Below, one piece after another: positions 27,152-36,481 of a stretch of 64,000 bases of DNA. The stretch's first letter is position 1. The number at the start of each line of letters is the position of its first letter. Position numbers and translations under genes: made by a program. Under the pieces are notes generated by a model. It was not told where the DNA came from. It ran no database searches and worked only from the letters and a program-made list of their open reading frames with translations. Source of the stretch: JACRCG01 sp964524835 (GTDB taxonomy: Bacteria; Desulfobacterota; Desulfuromonadia; Geobacterales; Pseudopelobacteraceae); NCBI GenBank assembly GCA_964524835.1, contig CAZGEG010000003.1, forward strand, positions 1-64,000. The letters are read 5' to 3'.

Positions 27152-28482
27152 TTCTTCCCTCCTATGCCGGTGTAGGTCATGTTGTAGGTCAAGCGGAGAA
27201 GCGCTTTTGCTTCTTCGGTAAATTGCGGGTTCCTGCCGTAGCTTACGTCACCGGACAGCGCCAGTGCGGGGGTAAAATGATAGCCGAGCGAGGCGGTTGC
27301 TTCCCAGGCGCTGCTTTCGCCGTATATTTTTTCCTTGAAGAAGTCGCCCAGCAGGTCGATCGCGGCGAAGTAGCTCTTGGTGTCGCGCATGACGTAGCAG
27401 CGCAGTTCGTGGTAGGAGGCGGAGGTGTTTGGCGTGATCGCAAATTCCTGACCGGCATTCAGATAATGATAACCGACCCCGCCGCGGATGGTGTTGTCCT
27501 TGAAGTTGACGCGGGCCTCGCCGCCGAAGCGGTCGGCGCTGCCGAATTCACGTTTGTAATGTTTATAGTCGGCCAAGAGTGCAAGATTTTTACTTATATC
27601 ATAGGATGCGCGTACGCCGGCGGAACTGGATTTGTCACTGAGGAGGAGTGCCGCTGCTGAAAAAGTCGTCCAAGGAAGCAACATACTTTTATCGCGGTAT
27701 TGGTTGTATTCACCTGTCAGTACCAGTTTCTTGTGCGGTTTATAATTGAGAAGGTAGGAGTGTTCGGCAATTCTCCGGGTTTCCGGGTTGTAGCTGCTGT
27801 GACCGATGATATCGACGGTTTTGAATGGGGTAACCCAGATGTCACCCCCTACCCGGCGATAGTCTCCGGTGAGACGGGTATCTCCGGAGGCTGGTGCGGT
27901 AAGAGTTGGTGCGGCGCTTTCAAATACTGCGGAAATCCCGACTTCGAGCATACCCTTGTAGCGGTAGTTGGCGCGGCCGCCGTAGATGGTGTCCCCTTTG
28001 CCGTCGCTGGATTCACCGCTGAGATGGGCCGTAGGTGCGGTTGCGCCGCCGAAGGCCGACAGGCCGAAGCCCATCGGCAGGTCGGTGCGGGCGCTGATGC
28101 CGTCGATCTGCTCATTAACGATGCCTTCACGGACAAAGAGCCGTCCGGCGCGAATATTGGCGCTCGCCTGGCTGAAGCGATACTGGAGGTAGCCGTAGGT
28201 GAGGCTGCCGGAGCTTTTATCGCTGTTGAAGCTCTTGTCGGCCAGATCGGCCCGACCCCAGCCGTAGAGGTGGAGCGAGAGGTTGCCGTCGGCCAGTTTA
28301 TCGGCGGTAATGCCGAGAAACTGGGTGGCGGGAAGCAGGTTTTCTTTCGAGGCGCCTGAAACATCCCGCTGGGAGATGCCGAAAAGCGTGCTGGAGTCAA
28401 CGGTTACGTCGGCTGCCAGGGCAACGGACGAAGCGGCTGTAAACGACACTGCGCAAAGCAGGGCGCAACAAGTCTTTTTCAT
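27148..28482 (-). CDS. Outer-membrane porin-like protein of a cytochrome conduit
   Basis: The 444-residue product has a signal peptide (MKKTCCALLCAVSFTAASSVALA) and then a beta-barrel pattern of alternating polar and hydrophobic residues throughout, with many short strands ending in aromatic residues (LHLYGWGRADLADKS, GSLTYGYLQYRF, LALLADYKHYKREF, VGYHYL) and a final strand LLRLTYNMTYTGIG. There are no haem motifs. It should be the channel that lets the lipoprotein cytochromes meet across the outer membrane, as the porin does in Geobacter Pcc and Ext complexes. It is the first gene of the operon, with AGGAG seven bases before the ATG, and lies directly behind the riboswitch-terminator. Confidence 0.8.
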   Translation of the reverse strand: MKKTCCALLCAVSFTAASSVALAADVTVDSSTLFGISQRDVSGASKENLLPATQFLGITADKLADGNLSLHLYGWGRADLADKSFNSDKSSGSLTYGYLQYRFSQASANIRAGRLFVREGIVNEQIDGISARTDLPMGFGLSAFGGATAPTAHLSGESSDGKGDTIYGGRANYRYKGMLEVGISAVFESAAPTLTAPASGDTRLTGDYRRVGGDIWVTPFKTVDIIGHSSYNPETRRIAEHSYLLNYKPHKKLVLTGEYNQYRDKSMLLPWTTFSAAALLLSDKSSSAGVRASYDISKNLALLADYKHYKREFGSADRFGGEARVNFKDNTIRGGVGYHYLNAGQEFAITPNTSASYHELRCYVMRDTKSYFAAIDLLGDFFKEKIYGESSAWEATASLGYHFTPALALSGDVSYGRNPQFTEEAKALLRLTYNMTYTGIGGKK

Positions 28483-28563
28483 TGGGCTGGCTCCTGAATT
28501 GTGATTTATAAAGCCGATGCTCTCAGTCTACCACGTAAAAATCATCTTTAAAGTCACCACAAC

Positions 28564-28607
28564 AAAAAAACCGGGTTACCAAAAAATAAATATTTTCGGC
28601 AACCCGG
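28564..28607 (-). terminator. Intrinsic terminator acting as riboswitch expression platform
   Basis: On the minus strand CCGGGTTGCC pairs with GGTAACCCGG around an AT-rich loop and is followed by seven T residues (28570-28564). The upstream arm is also the 3' end of the GEMM-I aptamer, so the aptamer and the terminator cannot form together. Ligand binding would therefore favour read-through into the porin gene. Confidence 0.88.
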
Positions 28608-28674
28608 CTGTCTCAATGAGATCCTGGAGGCTTTCCGCCCCATCCTCGCGAATGGTTTAGTATTATCGAATATC
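28589..28674 (-). promoter_or_regulatory. GEMM-I riboswitch, cGAMP-type (GEMM-Ib)
   Basis: Read on the minus strand, the sequence contains AATACTAAACCATTCGCGA, then GGATGGGGCGGAAAGCCTCC, then a short stem with AGACAGCCGGGTTGCCGA. These are the conserved blocks of the GEMM-I aptamer: the AAACC segment, the GCGA tetraloop, the GGAAAGCC core and the GCCGGGTTGCCGA 3' side. The A-rich AATACTAAACC block, where c-di-GMP aptamers have G, matches the Geobacter class that prefers 3',3'-cGAMP, as I recall the G. metallireducens structure. A TTGACA at 28729-28734 on the same strand may be the -35 box. The 28483-28787 gap therefore holds this switch and the porin ribosome site. Confidence 0.93.
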
Positions 28675-28787
28675 CGGCACTGCGTATTTTAACTATGTTA
28701 CAGAAAACTACTCCTTTTTATAACACTGTGTCAAGCCGGAATATCCGCTCCGCAACCGGCACGAACATGGCAGGAGTGAAATGCCGG

Positions 28788-30341
<1,554 letters not shown>

Positions 30342-30406
30342 TGTGTGTACCCCTTTCAGTGTTATGCGACTCGCATGTTTTCCCGTATAAAGCCCAGCCG
30401 CGAAAA

Positions 30407-30440
30407 TAAAAAAACCCCTACCCCATATTTGGGGCAGAGG
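30407..30440 (-). terminator. leuA: T-box regulated terminator upstream of leuA
   Basis: On the minus strand CCTCTGCCCC pairs with GGGGTAGGGG around AAATAT (30440-30415), followed by a run of seven T residues. It comes after the conserved T-box sequence and is the transcription-stop form of the leader when leucyl-tRNA is charged. Confidence 0.88.
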
Positions 30441-30645
30441 TTATGAACCATCCGCGGTACCACCCAATTCGCCCGAAAAAGCAGGGCCTTCTTACGCCTT
30501 TAACGCAGGCTCACGACTCCGGCTACCTATTTACCAGAGCGGCTCCAAGGCGAGTTCACCACAATGCTTACCGGTTCGCACCAGCCACCGGCTCTCTGAA
30601 AAGCATGTAAATGGTTACTACTCCTCTTCATAGCCTTTACAATTT
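30441..30645 (-). promoter_or_regulatory. Leucine T-box leader (specifier CUC)
   Basis: The minus strand carries the T-box core GGGTGGTACCGCGG (complement of 30452-30465) and the upstream stem I elements GAAGAGGAGTAGTAA, CAGAGAGCCGGTGGCTGGTGC and GTGAACTCGCCTTGGAGC. In the last block the triplet after GAA, CTC at 30554-30552, occupies the specifier position and is a leucine codon, matching leuA downstream. Uncharged tRNA-Leu would bind and prevent the terminator. The rest of the 30342-30790 gap (30646-30726) shows nothing else clear. Confidence 0.92.
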
Positions 30646-30726
30646 TCGACATAGTAGAAAAATTAGCACCTTAAAGTCAAGATGTTTTGTACGACGCTTT
30701 CAATACAGATAAGCGGATGATATGCA

Positions 30727-30754
30727 AAGAGAGCAGCCGCTGGGCTGCTCTCTT
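30727..30754 (-). terminator. Terminator after the peroxiredoxin gene
   Basis: A perfect 12-bp stem (AAGAGAGCAGCC with its complement) encloses the loop GCTG, 37 bases after the peroxiredoxin stop. The following minus-strand T-run is short, so it may be only moderately efficient. Confidence 0.65.
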
Positions 30755-30790
30755 GTCGGTCCTCCTGTACTGGTGGACAAAAGCGGGCGG

Positions 30791-31390
30791 TTATTTCGAA
30801 TGCTTGGCCAGATAGCCGGCAACGCCTTCAGCGGTCGGTTTCATGGCCTCGTCACCTTCCTGCCAGTTGGCGGGGCAGACCTGATCGCCGTGGGTTTCGA
30901 CGAACTGAAGCGCATCAACCATGCGCAGTGCCTCATTGACGCTACGTCCCAGCGGCAGGTCATTGATGACCGCATGGCGGATGATCCCTTTGGTATCGAT
31001 CAGGAAAAGGCCGCGCAGCGCAACGGAATTATTGAAAAGGATGCCGTATTCCCTGGCGATGTTCTTATTCAGGTCAGACACCAGCGTATACTGGATGTTG
31101 CCGATGCCGCCGTCTTCCAGCTTGGTGTTTTTCCACGCCAGGTGGGTGAACTTGGAGTCCACGGAAACACCGATAACCTCGGTATTGCGGCTCTTGAAAT
31201 CTGCCAGTTTCTTGTTGAACGCCAGAATCTCGGATGGGCAGACAAAGGTGAAGTCCAGCGGATAGAAGAAAAGAACAACATTTTTGCCTCTCAGGCTGGA
31301 GAGCTGGAACTGGGCGAAAGTATTATCCGGCAAAACGGCATCAGCGGTAAAGTCAGGGGCTTCCTTGGTGACAAGAGTAGTTGCACTCAT
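30791..31390 (-). CDS. Typical 2-Cys peroxiredoxin (AhpC/Prx family)
   Basis: The 199-residue thiol peroxidase removes hydrogen and organic peroxides. The peroxidatic cysteine lies in PLDFTFVCPSE (near residue 51) with the usual Pro and Thr around it, and the resolving cysteine in HGDQVCPANW (near residue 170). A C-terminal tail GVAGYLAKHSK is present. There is no signal peptide, so it is cytoplasmic. It is a single gene between leuA and cls with its own terminator. GGAGATAACC is upstream of the ATG. Confidence 0.94.
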   Translation of the reverse strand: MSATTLVTKEAPDFTADAVLPDNTFAQFQLSSLRGKNVVLFFYPLDFTFVCPSEILAFNKKLADFKSRNTEVIGVSVDSKFTHLAWKNTKLEDGGIGNIQYTLVSDLNKNIAREYGILFNNSVALRGLFLIDTKGIIRHAVINDLPLGRSVNEALRMVDALQFVETHGDQVCPANWQEGDEAMKPTAEGVAGYLAKHSK

Positions 31391-31489
31391 GGGTGGTTAT
31401 CTCCTTTGGGCTTAAAATTGAATTGAATGATAAAACTTTACCAGAATGAATTCGTTTGTCAACAAGATAAAAGTACTCTTTTAGTCTTT

Positions 31490-32923
31490 TTACAGGTACG
31501 GTGCAAAAAGATGACAGAAACTGTCCCGCAGTTTTATCGGCAGTGGCCTGTTTTCGAGCTGTTGCAGCGATATTTCCCGAGTCGCGGTGATGACACGTTC
31601 AAAATGGGACCGAATGCGGCAGGCAAAATCCACATCAATGACGCTCAGGTTCAGCTCGAAATTCAGTCGCAGGCTGCGGGTGTCAAGATTGGCCGAACCG
31701 ATCAACGTCCAGACGTCATCAACCAGCATTAGCTTGGTGTGCACAAAAGGGGGCGGCTGGTAATAGACCTTGATGCCGCTGGCCACAAGTTCCCACAACA
31801 GCGACTGGCTGGCCCACTGTACAAAGGGGAGATTGTTGCGGCCCGGAAGCACTATGCGGACATCGACCCCTCGCAGCGAAGACGTTATCAAGGCCGAAAT
31901 CATGGCGCGATCAGGGATGAAATACGGGGTCATGATGCAGACCGTGTGTGCCGCACAGGAGAGCGCGCCCATGATGAGCTGTTCCAGCTTGCGGAACTCC
32001 TTGTCGGGCCCGTCGCTGATACAGCGGATGATGGCGCTCCCCGGTGATTCGAGTGGCGGGAAGAAAAACGGATCGTCCAGACGCTCCCCGGCTACAAAAA
32101 ACCAGTCTTCCAGGAAAGATCGCTGCAGGTCGGCAACGACCGGCCCATGGACCGAAAAATGAATATCAAGGAGTACCTGACCGGGATCGGTAGATGCCTG
32201 GACGTGTTTCCCGCGGATATTCATGCCGCCGGTAAACGCTTCCCGCCCGTCGACTATCAACAGCTTCCGGTGGTTGCGAAGATTGATGTAGGCGCCGTGC
32301 CGCAGCGGCAGGTAGCGTTCCAGGCGGACCTGCGAACCTCGAAAGGCGGTGACGGGGGATACTTTGCTGTATTTTTCACCAAGGGCATCGATGATGACCC
32401 GTACCGCCACTCCGCGCGAAGCGGCAGCGGCAAGCTGCTCGACAAACTCGGTGCCGATTCCATCGGCGTCAAAGATATAGCTGGTAAGGTTGATACTCTC
32501 CTTCGCCCGGCCGATTGCTGCAAGCATGGCAGGATAGGCATTATCACCGTTTTCGAGGAGTTCAACATGGTTGCCGCTTCTCAGAGGGGTAGTGACAACG
32601 CGATCTCCCAGCACACATAGGCCCTGAAGATGAGAAGCTGCTGCCGGGAGCCGGACAGTTGCCTGAAGAGCAGAATCGAGGGGGTAGATTGACGTGCCGC
32701 TGACCCGGCGGCCGCTTTCCTGCCAGCTTCTGGCACGGCGCGAAATGCGGTTGATGCCGAGGCACCAGTACAAAAAAGGTCCGACGACCGGCAGGGAGAG
32801 ATTCAGGCTCGCCCAGACCAGCGCCGAGCGGGAATCTCGTTTGTACAGCAGTGCGTGTCCGGCTGCCGCCAGTGACAACACGGCGGCCCCGAAGATAATG
32901 AATGCTGTCAGCAGCTGATCCAT
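31490..32923 (-). CDS. cls: Cardiolipin synthase (phospholipase D family)
   Basis: The 477-residue membrane enzyme condenses two phosphatidylglycerol molecules to cardiolipin. Two N-terminal membrane segments (about residues 5-20 and 35-55, with RDSRSALVWASLNLSLPVVGPFLYW) are followed by two HKD catalytic motifs: HRKLLIVDGREAFTGGMN near residue 220 and HTKLMLVDDVWTLIGSANLD near 393. Length and order match ClsA-type enzymes. Its ATG lies three bases after the stop of the Rieske gene, so the two form an operon. Confidence 0.93.
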   Translation of the reverse strand: MDQLLTAFIIFGAAVLSLAAAGHALLYKRDSRSALVWASLNLSLPVVGPFLYWCLGINRISRRARSWQESGRRVSGTSIYPLDSALQATVRLPAAASHLQGLCVLGDRVVTTPLRSGNHVELLENGDNAYPAMLAAIGRAKESINLTSYIFDADGIGTEFVEQLAAAASRGVAVRVIIDALGEKYSKVSPVTAFRGSQVRLERYLPLRHGAYINLRNHRKLLIVDGREAFTGGMNIRGKHVQASTDPGQVLLDIHFSVHGPVVADLQRSFLEDWFFVAGERLDDPFFFPPLESPGSAIIRCISDGPDKEFRKLEQLIMGALSCAAHTVCIMTPYFIPDRAMISALITSSLRGVDVRIVLPGRNNLPFVQWASQSLLWELVASGIKVYYQPPPFVHTKLMLVDDVWTLIGSANLDTRSLRLNFELNLSVIDVDFACRIRSHFERVITATREISLQQLENRPLPIKLRDSFCHLFAPYL

Positions 32924-32926
32924 TGA

Positions 32927-33226
32927 TCAGCCAAGATCGAGCAGGATCTCATCACCATTCAGCTGTACCGGAAATATCGCAAGGGTACATTCCGGATGCT
33001 CTGCACAGCTGCCGTCCGTCAGGCTGAAACGGTAGCCGTGGCGGGGGCAGGAAATGTAGCCGTCCTTGACGATTGCGGCGTTCATCGGACTCCCCTGATG
33101 TGGACACTCATTCTCAACGGCATAGATCTTCCCCTTGACGTTGACCAGCAGAATCTCCCTGCCGGAGACGGTGACTACCTTTTTCCCGAAATTGGGAACT
33201 TCGCTAATTTTTGCAACGGTTTCCAT
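32927..33226 (-). CDS. Rieske [2Fe-2S] ferredoxin-like protein
   Basis: The 99-residue soluble protein contains both Rieske ligand pairs: CPH in ENECPHQGSP and CPRH in GYISCPRHGYRF, about 19 residues apart. This is the small NirD/BphF-type Rieske fold used as an electron carrier or as a small subunit of a reductase. No nitrite reductase or dioxygenase gene is nearby, so its partner is unknown. The ATG at 33224-33226 follows GGGAGGACGAG; a longer frame from 33280 lacks a better site. It is the first gene of an operon with cls. Confidence 0.88.
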   Translation of the reverse strand: METVAKISEVPNFGKKVVTVSGREILLVNVKGKIYAVENECPHQGSPMNAAIVKDGYISCPRHGYRFSLTDGSCAEHPECTLAIFPVQLNGDEILLDLG

Positions 33227-33514
33227 ACTCGTCCTCCCTGTCGATGATTCGAACCCTGGTAAACAGGATTCTTGCGTCAATGAAATCAGTCCCTGCGAAA
33301 TAATCCCAAAATATATTCAGACCAACGAATAGCCGAACCTACCTGATAAAAGCCGTTCCCGTCAATTGCTCTTATTCCTCTGCACCCTCCGGAAACACTT
33401 TTACGGCATCAGTGCCTAATAATTAATCATTCATATGGTATGCTTCACGTGGATTGCTTGCTTCAACAGGCATAACTACCACTAACTATCTGTAAATACA
33501 TATTTTATATTGTT

Positions 33515-33530
33515 TGGCACGCTCTCTGCT
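33515..33530 (+). promoter_or_regulatory. Sigma-54 promoter upstream of the glnK-amtB group
   Basis: TGGCACGCTCTCTGCT has GG (33516-33517) and GC (33528-33529) exactly ten bases apart, matching the -24/-12 consensus TGGCACG-N4-TTGCT at nearly every position. It lies about 100 bases before the next start codon. In the remaining 33227-33514 gap I see AT-rich sequence but no certain activator site. Confidence 0.88.
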
Positions 33531-33626
33531 GAACAGCAAAGCAACTTCAACAGAACGTGCAGCGATGGAACCAACGTAGTTTTCATCTTATCACCGTTCA
33601 AAATCAACGATGAAAAGGAGAAGATG

Positions 33627-34391
33627 ATGAAAAGTGTAAAAATGTTGGCGGCGGCAGCGGCAATCGTGGCAATGGCATGTGGTTCGGCGATGGCAACACC
33701 TTCGACTACGTACTGGACCCCTATGGTGATGGATATTCAGGGGTACAAAGTACTGCATCTCGGTATCGACAACTATTTCACGGTAGACAAGTCCGTAGCC
33801 TCCGGTGAACAGGGCGCGTTTCCGACCGACCTGGGACTCACGATCGGCGTATTGCCGTTTGAAAAAATCCAGATGGAAGTCGGTGTAGATGCCCTCTATC
33901 CTTCAGACAATCCATATTATTTCAACGCAAAGATCGGCGCCCCGGAAGAGGCTCTTTTTAAATATTCCCCTGCACTGCAGGTCGGAATTTTCAACGTAGG
34001 AACGGAAGATAAGGTAACCAATCAGAATATCGTCTATGGCGTGATCGGGAAAACGATCCCCATGCTTGGCCGTTTGTCCGTCGGCCCGTATATCGGCAAC
34101 AGCGCCGTGCTGAAAGATGCGAACGGCGAAAAAGAAAATACCGGCTTCATGGCGGCATTTGACCGCGGCTTCGTTCCGGCTAAGGACGCCGCAGGGAGTG
34201 AGTACAACAAGGTCGTCCTGGCCGCGGATTACGCCTCCGGCAAAAATGCCATCGGCGGCGGCGGGTTCGGCGTCTATTACTTCTTCACCAAGGACATCAG
34301 CCTGCTGACTGGTCCTGTATGGTTCAATGAAAAGGCGATCAACGGCGCCTGGAAGTGGACGACCCAGCTCGACATCAATTTACCCCTGTAG
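33627..34391 (+). CDS. Exported protein of unknown family, nitrogen-regulated context
   Basis: I do not recognise the family. The 254-residue product has a clear signal peptide (SVKMLAAAAAIVAMACGSAMA) and a mature part rich in Gly, Tyr, Phe and Asn with alternating beta-like segments (LGLTIGVLPFEKIQMEVGVDALYP, ALQVGIFNVGTED, GFGVYYFFTKDISLLTGPVWFNE) and a final WTTQLDINLPL. This suggests a small outer-membrane beta-barrel. I chose the second of two adjacent ATGs because AAGGAG stands six bases before it. It is the first gene behind a sigma-54 promoter and precedes glnK and amtB, so it may serve uptake or sensing of a nitrogen compound. Confidence 0.75.
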   Translation: MKSVKMLAAAAAIVAMACGSAMATPSTTYWTPMVMDIQGYKVLHLGIDNYFTVDKSVASGEQGAFPTDLGLTIGVLPFEKIQMEVGVDALYPSDNPYYFNAKIGAPEEALFKYSPALQVGIFNVGTEDKVTNQNIVYGVIGKTIPMLGRLSVGPYIGNSAVLKDANGEKENTGFMAAFDRGFVPAKDAAGSEYNKVVLAADYASGKNAIGGGGFGVYYFFTKDISLLTGPVWFNEKAINGAWKWTTQLDINLPL

Positions 34392-34412
34392 TTCCTCCTG
34401 CAATCCGGGGGC

Positions 34413-34443
34413 GGCGGGGGGTGCCTCCCGCCCTCGACTTTTT
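34413..34443 (+). terminator. Terminator between the exported protein and glnK
   Basis: GGCGGGGGG pairs with CCTCCCGCC (34413-34432; the innermost pairs probably open to make the loop), followed after CTCGAC by TTTTT. It would stop or lessen transcription from the sigma-54 promoter before glnK. I see no separate sigma-54 site for glnK, so read-through may supply it. Confidence 0.65.
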
Positions 34444-34548
34444 AGTGAGTTAAAAGAGGTTTTCTGCAAGAAAACGGCTTCGTTAACGAACTATCCCGTT
34501 TAGCGGGGCAAGGAGCTTAACCATATACGCAGACAAGGAGGCCCGGCA

Positions 34549-34887
34549 ATGAAACTTATCGAGGCAATAATCAAGCCGTTCAAGCTTGACGAAGTGAAAG
34601 ATGCCCTCAACGCGATCGGCATCGAAGGGATAACCGTCAGTGAAGTGAAAGGATTCGGCCGCCAGAAAGGCCATACCGAGCTCTATCGCGGCGCCGAATA
34701 TGTCGTGGATTTCATACCCAAAATCAAGATGGAAATCGCCGTTAGCGATGAACTGGTGAGCAAGGTTGTCGAAACAATCCAGACCAGTGCCAAGACCGGA
34801 CGGATAGGTGACGGCAAAATTTTCATCATCTCCCTTGAAGAGGCTGTCAGGATCAGGACCGGCGAAAGCGGCGCCGACGCGATCTGA
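34549..34887 (+). CDS. glnK: PII nitrogen regulatory protein (GlnK/GlnB)
   Basis: The 112-residue trimeric PII protein senses 2-oxoglutarate and ATP/ADP and controls AmtB and nitrogen enzymes. The N-terminus KLIEAIIKPFKLDEV, the T-loop with the uridylylated Tyr in YRGAEYVVDF (near residue 51) and the B-loop KTGRIGDGKIFI are all present. The length is exactly that of the family. Being 37 bp upstream of amtB identifies it as the GlnK type. AAGGAGG lies nine bases before the ATG. Confidence 0.96.
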   Translation: MKLIEAIIKPFKLDEVKDALNAIGIEGITVSEVKGFGRQKGHTELYRGAEYVVDFIPKIKMEIAVSDELVSKVVETIQTSAKTGRIGDGKIFIISLEEAVRIRTGESGADAI

Positions 34888-34924
34888 CGACGGCGCGAAT
34901 AACATCTACTAACGGAGGAACATC

Positions 34925-36406
34925 ATGAAATTAAAAATATATCTTGCATCCGTAATGTTTGTAATCCTTGCCGGGCTTGTTCCGATTGCCGCAATGGCTG
35001 AAGAAAAGAAAGATGCCGCCCCGGCTGCAGCAGTCGCTGCAGAGTCCCCGGCCGCTGCAACGTCAGCACCTGCAGCAGACGCAGCCGCCCCGGCAGTCGC
35101 ACCCGCCACACCGCCGGATGTCAAGCCGGTTCTCAACACCGGCGACACCGCCTGGATGCTTGTTTGCTCGGCGCTGGTACTGCTGATGATCCCCGGCCTG
35201 GCGCTGTTCTACGGCGGCATGGTACGCCAGAAGAACGTGCTCTCAACCTTCATGCACTCTTTCGTCGCCATGGGCATTGTCGGCGTGCAGTGGGCGGTCA
35301 TCGGCTATTCACTCTCATTCGGCCCTGATCTGGCCAAGATGGGTCTGATCGGCGACTTCAGCAAGTTCATGCTGAACGGCCTGATCATCGTGAAGGACGC
35401 CGCCAGCGGCTCAGTCGAATTTGCCCTTTTCCAGAACTATACCAAGGAGCCGGGCGCGATCCCCGAACTGGTCTTCGCCATGTATCAGGCGATGTTCGCC
35501 ATGATCACCGTTGCCCTTATCTCCGGCGCCATGGCAGAGCGGGTCAAGTTTTCCGCCTACTGCGTATTCGTCCTCCTCTGGACCACACTGGTCTATGATC
35601 CGCTGGCACACTGGGTCTGGATGACCGAGGGGTGGCTGTTCAAAAAAGGTGCGCTCGATTTCGCCGGCGGCACCGTCGTTCACCTTTCATCCGGTATTTC
35701 CGCCCTGGCCTTCCTGATCTTCCTCGGCAAGCGTCACGGTTACCCGACCGAGCGCATGGCTCCCCATAATCTGCCGCTTACCCTGCTGGGCGTCGGGCTG
35801 CTCTGGTTCGGCTGGTTCGGCTTCAACGCCGGTTCGGCAATCGTCGGCGTCAATACTTCTGATGCCGCCGGCGGCTTGGCAGGCCTGGCCTTCGCCACCA
35901 CCACCATCGCCCCGGCCGCCGCAGGTCTTTCCTGGATGATCGCCGAGTGGATTCACTCCGGCAAGCCTTCTGCTCTCGGCTTCGGTTCCGGCGTTGTCGC
36001 CGGTCTGGTGGTCATCACCCCTGCTGCCGGTTTCGTACAGCCGGGCGCGGCACTGCTGATGGGCATCATGGCCGGTCTTGTCTGCTACGGCGGCATCCTG
36101 CTGAAAGCCAAACTGAAATATGACGACTCCCTCGATGCCTTCGGCGTACACGGCCTCGGCGGTACCTTTGGAGCGATCATGACCGGCGTATTTGCCACCG
36201 TCGGCGCCACCGGCCTTCTGGCCGGAAATTTCAAGCAGCTGATGACCCAGCTGATCGCCGTCGTGGCTGCCGGCGCCTATGCCTTTATCATAACGCTGAT
36301 AATCGCCTTCGTTCTCGAGAAAACGATGGGCCTGCGTGTTGAAAAAGAAGATGAGATCATGGGATTGGACCAGACGCAGCATTCCGAAAGCGGTTACAAC
36401 ATGTAA
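34925..36406 (+). CDS. amtB: Ammonium transporter AmtB
   Basis: The 493-residue channel protein moves ammonium across the inner membrane. After a cleavable signal peptide (residues 1-25) it has an Ala/Pro-rich stretch to about residue 68, then eleven membrane segments. The pore histidines are visible in GGTVVHLSSGISAL and DAFGVHGLGGTFGA. MAERVKFSAYCVF and the C-terminal GLDQTQHSESGYN tail for PII binding fit AmtB. GlnK from the adjacent gene would close the channel when nitrogen is plentiful. A terminator follows the stop. Confidence 0.95.
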   Translation: MKLKIYLASVMFVILAGLVPIAAMAEEKKDAAPAAAVAAESPAAATSAPAADAAAPAVAPATPPDVKPVLNTGDTAWMLVCSALVLLMIPGLALFYGGMVRQKNVLSTFMHSFVAMGIVGVQWAVIGYSLSFGPDLAKMGLIGDFSKFMLNGLIIVKDAASGSVEFALFQNYTKEPGAIPELVFAMYQAMFAMITVALISGAMAERVKFSAYCVFVLLWTTLVYDPLAHWVWMTEGWLFKKGALDFAGGTVVHLSSGISALAFLIFLGKRHGYPTERMAPHNLPLTLLGVGLLWFGWFGFNAGSAIVGVNTSDAAGGLAGLAFATTTIAPAAAGLSWMIAEWIHSGKPSALGFGSGVVAGLVVITPAAGFVQPGAALLMGIMAGLVCYGGILLKAKLKYDDSLDAFGVHGLGGTFGAIMTGVFATVGATGLLAGNFKQLMTQLIAVVAAGAYAFIITLIIAFVLEKTMGLRVEKEDEIMGLDQTQHSESGYNM

Positions 36407-36436
36407 TCCCACTCTGGACAAGTTCTCACACCACAG

Positions 36437-36466
36437 GAAGCCGCCCGATCGTGGGCGGCTTCTTTA
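36437..36466 (+). terminator. Terminator after amtB
   Basis: GAAGCCGCCC pairs with GGGCGGCTTC around the loop GATCGT, followed by TTTA. The perfect 10-bp stem starts 30 bases after the amtB stop. The T-run is short, so some read-through into the kinase gene, 15 bases further on, is likely. Confidence 0.75.
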
Positions 36467-36481
36467 CCATCTGGAGCATCT

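Noticed and set aside
30441..30645. Structured RNA upstream of leuA considered as a tRNA gene
   Set aside because: It has no CCA-end acceptor stem or tRNA arms; T-box core and terminator explain it.
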